From: Prasinococcaceae sp. CCMP 1430
Taxonomy: Eukaryota; Prasinodermophyta; Palmophyllophyceae; Prasinococcales; Prasinococcaceae
DNA length: 33,004 bases
Assembly (NCBI GenBank): GCA_013416795.1
Contig: RQSC01000001.1
Coordinates: 228,605-261,608 of the forward strand
Reading direction: 5' to 3'
Below, piece after piece: positions 26,601-33,004 of the stretch; positions within the stretch are counted from its first letter, which is position 1; every line of letters starts with the position of its first letter. The notes under the pieces were generated by a model. That model was not told the origin of the DNA. It saw nothing but the letters and a program-made list of their open reading frames with translations, and did not search any database. Both the position numbers and the translations under genes were made by a program.

Positions 26601-27243
26601 TCCCTCCGCCGTCCAGAGTGCCGCAGTCGCCGCCGCCGAGCTCTCTCAGCTACAGCTCACGCCCGAGGATCGCCTGCCCGTCACTGCGGCGGGTCCACTG
26701 CCCGCGGGCCGGCTCGACGTGAACGGCCAGCAGATCGACCTGCGAGAGAGCAACTCCTGGCGTCTCAAGCTCGAGGACGTCCAGATGCCCGAGCTCGTCG
26801 AGGTGATGGCGATCAACACGCTGGCGCCCTTCATCCTGAACGCCCGCCTGCAGCCGCTCCTCGCAGCCACCGCGGCCGAGGCTGGCTGCGCGTTCATTGT
26901 GAACGTGAGCGCCATGGAGGGCAAGTTCTACCGGCACAAGACGGCCAACCATCCACACACCAACATGGCCAAGGCGGCACTCAACATGATGACGCGCACG
27001 AGCGCGGCAGACCTCGCGCGCGAGCACAGGATCTACATGACGGCCGTCGACACCGGTTGGATCAACGACGAGAACCCGGCTGCGCGGGCGGCGCGGACGG
27101 CGGCGGCGTCGCACTTCCAGACGCCCATCGACGAAGTAGACGCCGCCGCGCGCGTGCTGCACCCGGTCTTCCACGGCCTCGCCACGGACGGCGAGCCGCT
27201 GCACGGCGTCTTCCTCAAAGACTTCTCCGCCAGCGAGTGGTGA
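23695..27243 (+). CDS. Armadillo / coiled-coil / zinc-ribbon / SDR fusion protein
   Basis: 1182 residues in one open frame, ATG at 23695 (a second follows at 23698). Residues about 1-320 contain armadillo-type helical repeats (ALQAFRALGNLCYG, AAHALRNLSVRS). Residues about 380-700 are helical and charged, including a basic coiled coil (HQEISEYARRRQLQREEDAR). From residue 730 a four-cysteine ribbon (C730-x2-C733 ... C748-x2-C751, LHHFYAQLCPPC) leads straight into a short-chain dehydrogenase domain: TGARVKIG nucleotide loop, ATTRFP, GLDLRD, NNACQTV, and NVSAMEGKFY. The usual catalytic YxxxK appears as TNMAK, so the Tyr is replaced. The ribbon-plus-SDR module is, as I recall, a widespread but uncharacterised eukaryotic family. 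An extra ~130-residue low-complexity insertion (about 26300-26690) splits the SDR fold. An AT-rich pocket follows the stop. The armadillo half could be a separate gene or joined by an unseen in-frame intron. Confidence 0.8.
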   Translation: MMRRGGRRAAADAAAALADMVAASGANKERLMTRPGAVEALVLAIRGDAGAGDGAGGEGAGELALQAFRALGNLCYGWDVDAAKEAVDRAGGVTAAVSAAATAAARPSGAGAFRWAAHALRNLSVRSPLMQSRVGDEGGVETLLDGLRAPHVAAAARAMESGCKALAYVVKGHRRNRLAAVNGGALALGAAALSSNRGDVATLEAALTLLCHCCAAESPLEGGTAGCPRAVAAALACGAHVAAQDAVRALLQDTCGDGACAPAAAAVAAGDEREPGRPSTHESLVGSAVWLYATFICHSLSALDEGGRATLAATLTDRGLERLLDSDAGRRARMRRAKVGSAVDECLRRLRDARGKGAPTQPSSQAATATRNASSDEDCKRCAGDERDAHARDCVRAIAKLGARVRELKVAATGGEGSGSEALAAALDELAALKDRSAGIVEAAIREAAAAGKCRDDVQTLLNALPSNKKRALEKELRKASKQRESTVEALQVDAAAKRAAGGGASVDAAIAGSDARCASAGDGISDADLACCVRVIDALSDCDDRSGTTDWLESPRFRKLRKALQPLHEAHAQKHQEISEYARRRQLQREEDARRTRQAAQDKRHRDTTTLRRGRIERLKQLCEDASVNGAPLAIENGAGQSAREMGDAIVSDDGGMNDAARALQRVPDGAVRITGGSGVDHEPELLEGSAFPDGSFNPALSAAGAAAVAAEGAAGPTGGPELHTAKQCYICKARFTQLHHFYAQLCPPCAALNYRMRNAAADLTGRVALLTGARVKIGYETGLKLLRAGATLIATTRFPADAARRYAEEPDFGKFRHRLHLHGLDLRDVVTLEAFCAWLNAHLPRLDIIVNNACQTVRRPAAFYSHLMAGERAMASALALLEGCRVGATDSESGGVTTVATRAPVAAEVAAPLFAQQVMRARGASGRGTPVAASGQLGPASDDAGGCVRSEDRDDAGGAPPAEVGHAPSAVQSAAVAAAELSQLQLTPEDRLPVTAAGPLPAGRLDVNGQQIDLRESNSWRLKLEDVQMPELVEVMAINTLAPFILNARLQPLLAATAAEAGCAFIVNVSAMEGKFYRHKTANHPHTNMAKAALNMMTRTSAADLAREHRIYMTAVDTGWINDENPAARAARTAAASHFQTPIDEVDAAARVLHPVFHGLATDGEPLHGVFLKDFSASEW

Positions 27244-27454
27244 CAATCGACCGTGCGCGCTGCTGACGACAATTATGCGCCAATCATGCGCTCTTGAGTA
27301 CAGTATACTATCAATTTTTCGCACGCAGCCTTGTGGCGGACGCCCAGCGCTGCGTGGGACGCGTGGGTCGGGCGTGTTGCCCACGCGCACGAGCACGTGC
27401 AAGCGCGTGCGCGCGCGCGTGCTGATGCGGCGCGTGTGCGGAAGCGGCGCGCGG
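27244..27454. other. Convergent intergenic region with AT-rich pocket
   Basis: 211 bp between converging stops. An AT-rich pocket lies at 27268-27318 (ACAATTATGCG, GAGTACAGTATACTATCAATT), a probable 3' end for the ARM-SDR gene. The rest is a (GC/TG)n-rich run without a gene. Confidence 0.5.
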
Positions 27455-28460
27455 TTACACGCGCTGCACGGCCGCGAGCGCGGCGCCGCGCCCGGCCTTG
27501 AAGCCGCTGGCGAAGGCGCCGTTCTTGAGCGCCTGCAGCCGCCACTCGGCGCGCGCCGCCAGCTCGGCCGCGGCGCGCGCGTCCAGCCCCGCCTCGGCCG
27601 CCAGCGACTCGACGAACGAGAGCACGTCCGACAAGTCGGCCGCCGTCGAGCGCTCCGCGCCGCCCTTGGAGGCCTGCGAGTCCTTCTTGCCCTTCTTCTT
27701 GTCCTTCTTCCCACCCCCCTTGGCCTGCTGCTGCGCGCCGCCGTCCGCGGCGCTTCCCCCCGTGCCGAACGCGCCGCCCTCCGCCTTGGCCGTCTTGCGC
27801 ACGTACTTCGCGAGGTCGGGCGGGCTGTCCTTGGAAACCACGGCCTTAGCCTCGAGGTCAACCCACGCGTAGGTCACGCCCTCGGCCTCGACCAGGCGCT
27901 CCAGGTCGGCCGGCGAGATGGCCGTGGTCGCGTCGTTGGTCAGCGGGTGGAAGTGGCACACCTGCGGACGGAGGCGAGGGCGCCAGCGTGAGCCGCCGTC
28001 GCGGGTCAGCGCGGTTGGCGGGCGCGCGCGCGAGCGCACGCGCGGGCAACCGGCGGCTGCGACGCACCTTGTGCTCCTTGAACTTCTGGTCGATCAGCAG
28101 CACGACCTCCTTGCAGCCCGGCGAGATGACCGCCAATGGCGTCGCGCAGCCCGCAGGCACTCCGAGCGCGGTGCCGAGCATCGCCGGGTCGGCCATGCGC
28201 ACGCCGCTCTTGCCGTGGCCGAGGCGGGTGGACAGCGCGCGCAGGTCCACCTTGGTGTCGGTGAGGGCCGTCACCAGGTAGAGGTTCTTCTTCTTGTCGG
28301 TGAGCAGCAGGTTCTTCGCGTGCGCGCCCTCGATGTGCCCGACGTGCGGCAGCAGCTCGTCGACGGTCATCGCCGGCGGGTGCTCGACCGTCGTGGCGCC
28401 GATCGAGAGCGCGGCGAGCCGCGCCTCGAGCGCCGCGCGCCCCTCGTCGTTCACGCCCAT
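27455..28460 (-). CDS. YbaK/ProX-type aminoacyl-tRNA deacylase with lysine-rich tail (one intron)
   Basis: Hydrolyses wrongly charged tRNA (typically Ala- or Cys-tRNA-Pro), a trans-editing step in translation. Exon 1 is 28460-28068 and exon 2 is 27961-27455, giving 299 residues. The 106-bp intron has a GTGCGT donor and a CGTCCGCAG acceptor and joins DQKFKEHK to VCHFHPL in phase 0. The YbaK fold motifs are complete: VEHPP (26-29), GAHAKNLLLTDKKKNLYLV with the conserved K49, GVPAGCATPLAV (100-111), and HFHPLTNDATTAIS. The pattern is closest to the eukaryotic PRORSD1/ProXp-ala branch. After the domain comes a lysine-rich stretch (KKDKKKGKKD) and a helical ~70-residue C-terminal extension of unknown function. 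The start ATG at 28460 has a strong context (GGCCATGGG). No clear transit peptide, so cytosolic action is likeliest. Confidence 0.9.
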
Positions 28461-29095
28461 GGCCCCACCCGCTCGCGCCCTGCCCACCCCACCCACCCGC
28501 GACGTCCTCCTCACCCCACGCACACACGCGCGCGCACGCGCGCGCACTCGCCGGGCCCCGCCCTCGCACTCCCACACGAGCACCCACGCACGCGCGCGCA
28601 CACACACACGGCCCCGCCCCTCCACGCCGCGAGAAGGCCCCCTCCCGGCCCGCCGCCCGCGCGCGCTGTGGCGCGCGCAACCCTACGCCGCGCCGCCGAT
28701 CCGAGGTCAAAACGAACGCAAACCCGCATTCTTCTACAAACCCTATTATTTTAACCCTTATCGCATCGCCCCAAACAAGCGAGCCTCCGCGGACACGTCG
28801 AAGGCACACACGGCGACGCCGGGAGGTTTGGGTTTCGGCGCCTACGGCGGGGGCGCGGAGGCGTTTTGCTATGGGGCTTTGGGTCGACGCTCGTTGCGCA
28901 ACGTAAAATGTACTATCATATTAACCCTAACCCTAATCACGCACAGGCATCGTCGGATTCTGGATAAGATTCCCGGGGGGGGGGAGGGGAGCGTGCGTGC
29001 GTGTCGAGGAGGGGAGCGTGTGTGCGCGTCACAGCGCGCGCTGAGAGGCCCCGCCGCTCGCCCGTGCGTCGGAAGGGGAGAGAAGGGGGCGGAGG
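28461..29095. other. Divergent intergenic region with telomere-like boxes and CA/CG runs
   Basis: About 635 bp between two divergent genes. It holds alternating purine-pyrimidine runs (CACACGCGCGCG..., 28521-28612), then several AACCCTA-type boxes (28679-28685, 28738-28745, 28752-28760 with one change, and a double copy at 28922-28936). There is a duplicated GGAGGGGAGCGTG motif at about 28982-28994 and 29008-29020. No gene is seen; this should contain both promoters. Confidence 0.5.
28922..28936 (+). repeat. Two-copy telomere-type repeat TAACCCTAACCCTAA
   Basis: Two tandem CCCTAA units in a locally AT-rich patch (TACTATCATATTAACCC). Too short to be a telomere. It lies in the divergent promoter region with other single boxes. 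Confidence 0.8.
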
Positions 29096-29650
29096 ATGGC
29101 GTGCGCGGCGCGAGCGCCCGCCCGCGCGCGCGCCGGGCGGTCGCGGCCCTCGCTGAAAGTGAGCGCGAGCGAGCAGGCAGAAGGCCCCCAGCGCGAGCGC
29201 CGCGGACCGCCCCGAGGGCTACACCGACGCCACGCGCGCGCTCGTCGAGGCCAGCCGCGCGCTCGTCGACGGCGAGACCAACGACCAGTCCGAGTTCGTC
29301 GCGCTCCGCGAGGCGTGGGATGGCAGCTACCGCAAATCGTGCGTGGTCGCCAATGCGGTGTGCCATGGCGCGCAGTGCTCGAGCGGAGCGCTCGTGTACT
29401 CGAGCGCCAGCGCCGCGCCCGCACCGCCCGCGCCGCTGACACGTCCCGCCGCCGCTGACGGGTTCGCCCCCGAAGCTACGGGCCGCACGGCACGTCGCAC
29501 CTGTTGGCTATCCGCGTGTCCACGATGGTGGGCGGCGAGGTCAACCGCCTGCAGGGCAAGGCCTACGACGCAGAGCACACAGTTTACAACCCCGAGTTCG
29601 CGCGCGAGCTCATCGCCCGGGCCAACACCGCGCTCGACAACGGCGAGTGA
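29096..29650 (+). CDS. Small two-exon protein, possibly Psb27-like; probable frameshift in exon 1
   Basis: Two coding pieces are well supported: EGYTDATRALVEASRALVDG ... FVALREAWDGSYRK, ending at 29338, and SYGPHGTSHLLAIRVSTMVG ... FARELIARANTALDNGE, 29476-29650. They are joined by a 137-bp intron with a GTGCGT donor that completes a Ser codon. Four helices with a YRK turn after the second recall Psb27, a lumenal assembly factor of photosystem II, but the resemblance is weak. The ATG at 29096 gives an Ala/Arg-rich leader (MACAARAPARARAGRSRPSL) like a transit peptide, but it is one frame away. One base too many in the CCCCC at 29185-29189 would explain this. Otherwise the true first exon lies upstream, because a stop (TGA at 29160) blocks the second frame. 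An AT-rich pocket follows the stop. Confidence 0.5.
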
Positions 29651-29789
29651 GGGCCGAGCGCGGCGCGCGCGCGCGCGCTCGCATGGCCCGGGCACTCTTT
29701 TCGTTTCGTTACATTTTGTCACATTGAGCCTGGCGGGTGGCTCCTTCAACGCCCTCCCTCACTCGAGCTCTCGCACGCGCATTGGTCTA
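29651..29789. other. Convergent intergenic region with AT-rich pocket
   Basis: 139 bp between converging stops. An AT-rich pocket (29696-29727, TTTTCGTTTCGTTACATTTTGTCACATT) probably serves as the 3' end of one or both genes; read on the - strand it contains TGTAAC, similar to the TGTAA polyadenylation signal of green algae. Confidence 0.45.
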
Positions 29790-32700
29790 CTACTTGAGCT
29801 TGGCGCGCACCTTCTCCAGAAGCTCGTCCGTCGAGGCCTTGGCGTCGCCAAGCAGCATTTCGGTGTTGTCCTTGTAGAAGAGGGGGTTGTCGGTGGCCGC
29901 GTACCCCTGCCCCAGCGAGCGCTTCATGACGATGCACTCTTTCGCGTCCCACACGCGCAGCACTGGCATCCCCGCCAGGCTGGAGTTGGGGTCCTCGAGC
30001 GCCGCCGAGTTGACGGTGTCGTTTGCGCCCACGACGAGCGCCAGATCGGCGTTCGCGAAGTCGTCGTTGATCTCCTCGAGCTCGAAGACGATGTCGTACG
30101 GCACCTTGGCCTCTGCGAGCAGCACGTTGAGCTGACCAGGCATCCTGCCCGCCACCGGATGAATCCCAAACGTGACCTCCTTGCCCGCGTCGCGCAGCGC
30201 CTTCACGATCTCCGCGAGCGGATACTGCGCCTTGGCCACCGCGAGGCCATACCCGGGCACAATCATCACCTTCTTGGTCTCGGGCGCGACCAGCTTGTCG
30301 ACGACGCCGTCCACCGTCGCGATGCTCGCCTCGCCCTCGATGGCCATAGCTTCGCCGCTGCCCGCGCTGGAGGTGCCCATCCGTCCCAGCACCACGTTGG
30401 GCAGCGAGCGGTTCATCGCCTCGCACATGATGTACGAGAGGATCGCGCCCGAGAAGCCAATGAGCGCGCCGACCACCGTGAGGAGGTTGTTGTCGAGCAC
30501 GAAGCCCTCCGTGCAGAGCGCCCAGCCGGAGTACGAGTTGAGCAGCGTGATCATGACTGGCATATCCGCTCCGCCGACCGAGGCGGTCATGTGCAGGCCC
30601 AGCGCGCCGCTGATGGCCGTGCCCGCGAGGAGCGTCTGCATGGCGAAGTCGTAGTCGCCCGTCTGCATGAAGGCGCCTCCCGCCGCGAGGACGGACAGCG
30701 CGGCCGCCCCGTTGAGGTAGTCGCGCCCCGGCAGCGCGAGGTCCTTCTTGATGAGGCCCTGCAGCTTGCCGAAGGCCACCAGCGAGCCGGTAAGCGTGAC
30801 GCTGCCGATGGCGGCGCCCAGGTAGATGGCGCCCTTGTGCACGCCGCCGAGGTCGTCCATCCCGCCCTCGGCCATGAGCGATGCGATGCTCGTGGCCGAC
30901 GCGGCAAAGCCAACCAGCGAGTGGAAGCCCGCCACCAGCTGCGGCAGCGAGGTGATCTCGACCTTTTTCGCGACGCCCACGCCGACCGCCCCGCCCACGC
31001 CCAGCGCGCCCGCCATCTGCGCGTAGAGCATCGGTTCGGCGGCGTCCACCGCGCCGAGCGACGCAGCCAGGCCGGTCGCCACGCCGATGGTGCCGAGCGC
31101 GTTGCCCAGGCGCGCGGTGTCCTGGCTGGCGAGCCCGCCGATGGCGCCGACGCACGACACGCCCGCCACGAGGTACGCCATCTGCGTGATCGACTCGGCG
31201 TTCGCATCCGAGGCCGCGGTGGTGACCAGCGCGGCGTAGCCCAGCACGGCAGCGAGCGCCGGCACGCCGTACAGCTCGCTGAAGTCCCGCGGGTCGGTGT
31301 CGCGCTTGAACATGTCGAGCATGCGCCCGGTCATGACGAAGCCGCCGCCGATGTTGACGCTCGACAGGGTGACCGCCGCGAGGCCCAGCGCGCCCTCGGG
31401 GCTCGCCGGCTGCAGGCCGCCGTCCATCATGGCCAGGCCGCCCACCGCCGTCATGCCGGAGATGGCGTTGGTCACAGACATGAGCGGCGAGTGCAACGCC
31501 GGGGTCACCCCCCACACGACGTTGTAGCCGGCTATTCCGGCGAGCGCGAACACGAGCATGGACGTGGAGAAGCCCGCGTCGGGCGTCACCGAGCCGATCG
31601 CCAGCAGCGCGAGCGCGCCGGCGGTGAGCGCGCCCGCGGTGGCGACGGCCGCCGCGCGAGACTCGGCCTCCTCGCGCGCGAGGCGCTCCTCCTCAGTCTC
31701 GACGACCTCCGCCTCGACGGCGACCGCCTGCGCGGGCGCCGCGGGCGGCGGCGGCGGCGGGGGGGGGGGCGTGCGCACGCCCGCCTCGAGCACGAGCGCG
31801 CCGGCCACCACCGGGTCCGACTCGCGGTCGATGGCGAGCCTGCCCTTGGGCCCCATCGACTCCATCAGGTTGAAGATGTTGTTCGCGAAGAGCGAGCTGG
31901 ACTGCGTGGGCAGGCGGCTGGGCATGTCCGTGTAGCCGATGCACGTGACGCCGTTGGGCGTGACGATCTTCTCGCCGGCCACGGTGGTGGCGATGTTGCC
32001 CTCGGCCTCCGCGGCGAGGTCCACCGTGACAGAGCCGGGCTTCATCGACTCCACCATCTCCTTGGTGATCAGCAGCGGCGCCTTGCGGCCGGGGATGAGC
32101 GCCGTCGTGATGACGATGTCCACCTCCTTGCACTGCTCGGCGAAGAGGCGCATCTCTGCCTCGATGAACTCCTTCGACATCTCCTTCGAATAGCCGCCGA
32201 CGCCGGTGCCGTCCTCCTCCATGTCCGGGAAGACCCACTCGGCGCCCAGCGACTCCACCTGCTCCTGCACGACGGGGCGGGTGTCGAAGCAGCGCACGAT
32301 GGCGCCGAGCGCCTTGGCCTGGCCGATGGCGGCAAGGCCGGCCACGCCGGCGCCGATGACGAGCACCTTGGCGGGCGGCACGCGGCCCGCCATGGTCATC
32401 TGGCCGCCGAAGAACCGGCCGAACTCCGCGGCGGCCTCGACGACCGCCCTGTACCCCGACACGTTGGTCATGGACGACAGGACGTCGTACGCCTGGGCGC
32501 GCGAGATGGTGCGGGGCACCTTGTCGAGCGCCAGCGCGGAGATGGAGCGATCCGCGAGCGCCTTCACGAGCTCTTCGTTGGTGTCGGGCTTGAGCATCGA
32601 GATGAGCGTCCCGCCTGCGCGCAGCGCGCCGACCTCCTCGAGCGTGGGCGGATTGATCTTCAGGACCACGTCCGCGGCGAGCGCGCGGGCGGTGTCGACG

Positions 32701-33004
32701 ATCTTGGCTCCCGCTCCGGCGAACGCCTCGTCGGAGAAGCCCGCGAGCGCCCCCGCGCCGGCCTCCACCTCGACGGTGTAGCCCTGGGCGGCGAACTTGG
32801 CGACGGTGTCGGGCGTGGCCGCGACGCGGCGCTCGCCATCGCCGCGCTCGCGCGGCACGCCGAGCGTGAGGCACGAGGCGGGGAGGCCCGCGGGCGGCTC
32901 GGCGCTCTCCGCCTCGAAGGCGTCGTCGCCGACCGCGCACTCCTCGGGGGCGCCGAGCGGCCCCGGCCAGCGCGGCACCTCGGCGGACGCCGCGTCCGCG
33001 CGCG
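29790..33004 (-). CDS. NNT: Proton-translocating NAD(P) transhydrogenase, fused alpha-beta (5' end outside window)
   Basis: Couples hydride transfer between NADH and NADP+ to proton movement across a membrane, supplying NADPH in the mitochondrion or plastid. The - strand frame is open from the window edge to a TAG at 29790 (about 1070 residues). In order: the NAD-binding domain dI ([40 protein letters not shown] at about 32370-32310), a proline-rich linker (about 31735-31770), the membrane domain dII with many hydrophobic segments (31640-30400), and the NADP-binding domain dIII ([37 protein letters not shown]). The order alpha then beta (PntA-PntB) in one chain is that of eukaryotic NNT-like proteins from many algae and of animals. 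The sequence just before the first conserved block ([14 protein letters not shown]) is short, and the only start-like codon in the window is a GTG, so the ATG and targeting peptide lie beyond the right edge. No intron is visible. Confidence 0.95.
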   Translation of the reverse strand, partial: RADAASAEVPRWPGPLGAPEECAVGDDAFEAESAEPPAGLPASCLTLGVPRERGDGERRVAATPDTVAKFAAQGYTVEVEAGAGALAGFSDEAFAGAGAKIVDTARALAADVVLKINPPTLEEVGALRAGGTLISMLKPDTNEELVKALADRSISALALDKVPRTISRAQAYDVLSSMTNVSGYRAVVEAAAEFGRFFGGQMTMAGRVPPAKVLVIGAGVAGLAAIGQAKALGAIVRCFDTRPVVQEQVESLGAEWVFPDMEEDGTGVGGYSKEMSKEFIEAEMRLFAEQCKEVDIVITTALIPGRKAPLLITKEMVESMKPGSVTVDLAAEAEGNIATTVAGEKIVTPNGVTCIGYTDMPSRLPTQSSSLFANNIFNLMESMGPKGRLAIDRESDPVVAGALVLEAGVRTPPPPPPPPPAAPAQAVAVEAEVVETEEERLAREEAESRAAAVATAGALTAGALALLAIGSVTPDAGFSTSMLVFALAGIAGYNVVWGVTPALHSPLMSVTNAISGMTAVGGLAMMDGGLQPASPEGALGLAAVTLSSVNIGGGFVMTGRMLDMFKRDTDPRDFSELYGVPALAAVLGYAALVTTAASDANAESITQMAYLVAGVSCVGAIGGLASQDTARLGNALGTIGVATGLAASLGAVDAAEPMLYAQMAGALGVGGAVGVGVAKKVEITSLPQLVAGFHSLVGFAASATSIASLMAEGGMDDLGGVHKGAIYLGAAIGSVTLTGSLVAFGKLQGLIKKDLALPGRDYLNGAAALSVLAAGGAFMQTGDYDFAMQTLLAGTAISGALGLHMTASVGGADMPVMITLLNSYSGWALCTEGFVLDNNLLTVVGALIGFSGAILSYIMCEAMNRSLPNVVLGRMGTSSAGSGEAMAIEGEASIATVDGVVDKLVAPETKKVMIVPGYGLAVAKAQYPLAEIVKALRDAGKEVTFGIHPVAGRMPGQLNVLLAEAKVPYDIVFELEEINDDFANADLALVVGANDTVNSAALEDPNSSLAGMPVLRVWDAKECIVMKRSLGQGYAATDNPLFYKDNTEMLLGDAKASTDELLEKVRAKLK

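Noticed and set aside
28922-28936. Telomere or chromosome end
   Set aside because: Only two repeat units, with genes on both sides.
29159-29180. A 22-bp intron (GTGAGC...GGCAG) repairing the frame of the Psb27-like gene
   Set aside because: Too short for a spliceosomal intron when all others here exceed 100 bp; a one-base error is likelier.
29746-32940. Long - strand open frames in the alternative frames of the transhydrogenase
   Set aside because: Shadow frames; only the frame with the dI, dII and dIII motifs is real.
1-33004. Bacterial-type operons, CRISPR arrays, insertion sequences, integrated virus
   Set aside because: No spaced repeat arrays, transposase, integrase or capsid-like genes; introns and gene spacing are eukaryotic.
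1-33004. tRNA, rRNA or snRNA genes
   Set aside because: I looked for T-loop (GTTCRANNC) and conserved rRNA words by eye on both strands and found no candidate with matching stems. A covariance-model search would be decisive.

Overview
This window looks like nuclear DNA from a very GC-rich eukaryotic alga. Protein genes are scattered on both strands, separated by a few hundred bases, with no operons and no Shine-Dalgarno sites. Several genes are cut by short introns (about 105-195 bp, GT...AG, mostly with a GTGCGT-like donor). One gene is a close match to the plastid stromal processing peptidase, so the organism has a plastid. Together with the extreme GC content this suggests a haptophyte of the pavlovophyte type or a similar chromophyte alga. 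That placement is inference and I could not test it.

Left third (1-10 kb): a Q/P-rich unknown protein (+, 639-1385) converges on an organelle-type methionine aminopeptidase with one intron (-, 1654-3023). Behind it lies a stromal processing peptidase (-, 3446-6805), cut at its 5' end by a single N at 6807. On the other side of that N is an unrelated sulfatase exon (-, 6808 to about 7119), so the N marks a gap or false join. After a gene-poor, repeat-rich stretch comes an FKBP-like TPR co-chaperone (+, 8310-9974).

Middle third (10-20.3 kb): a nucleotidyltransferase-JmjC/cupin fusion (+, 10607-12574) is flanked by two copies of a ~104-bp direct repeat. Next are an unknown helical protein (-, 12895-14714, open into a second N at 14715), a protein with a Tudor-like start and a B-box-like cysteine cluster (+, 15045-16259), a small two-exon membrane protein (-, 16727-17315), and a CONSTANS-type B-box protein with a nuclear localisation signal (+, 18711-20300).

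Right third (20.3-33 kb): a secretory sulfotransferase with one intron (+, 20601-21965) lies just downstream of a 30-G tract. It converges on a three-exon quinone oxidoreductase-like MDR protein (-, 22181-23658). That gene is head-to-head, with 36 bp between start codons, with a large armadillo/coiled-coil/zinc-ribbon/SDR fusion (+, 23695-27243). A two-exon YbaK/ProX-type aminoacyl-tRNA deacylase with a lysine-rich tail (-, 27455-28460), a small two-exon protein that may be Psb27-like (+, 29096-29650, probable frameshift), and a fused proton-translocating NAD(P) transhydrogenase (-, 29790 to the window edge) complete the window.

The genes do not form one pathway. Several serve organelles (presequence removal, N-terminal Met removal, transhydrogenase, possibly a PSII assembly factor), and two concern sulfate esters (a sulfotransferase and a sulfatase fragment). 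Recurrent non-coding patterns are telomere-like AACCCTA boxes in 5' regions and small AT-rich pockets at gene 3' ends. The best candidates for something undescribed are the nucleotidyltransferase-JmjC fusion with its flanking repeats and the ARM-SDR fusion.
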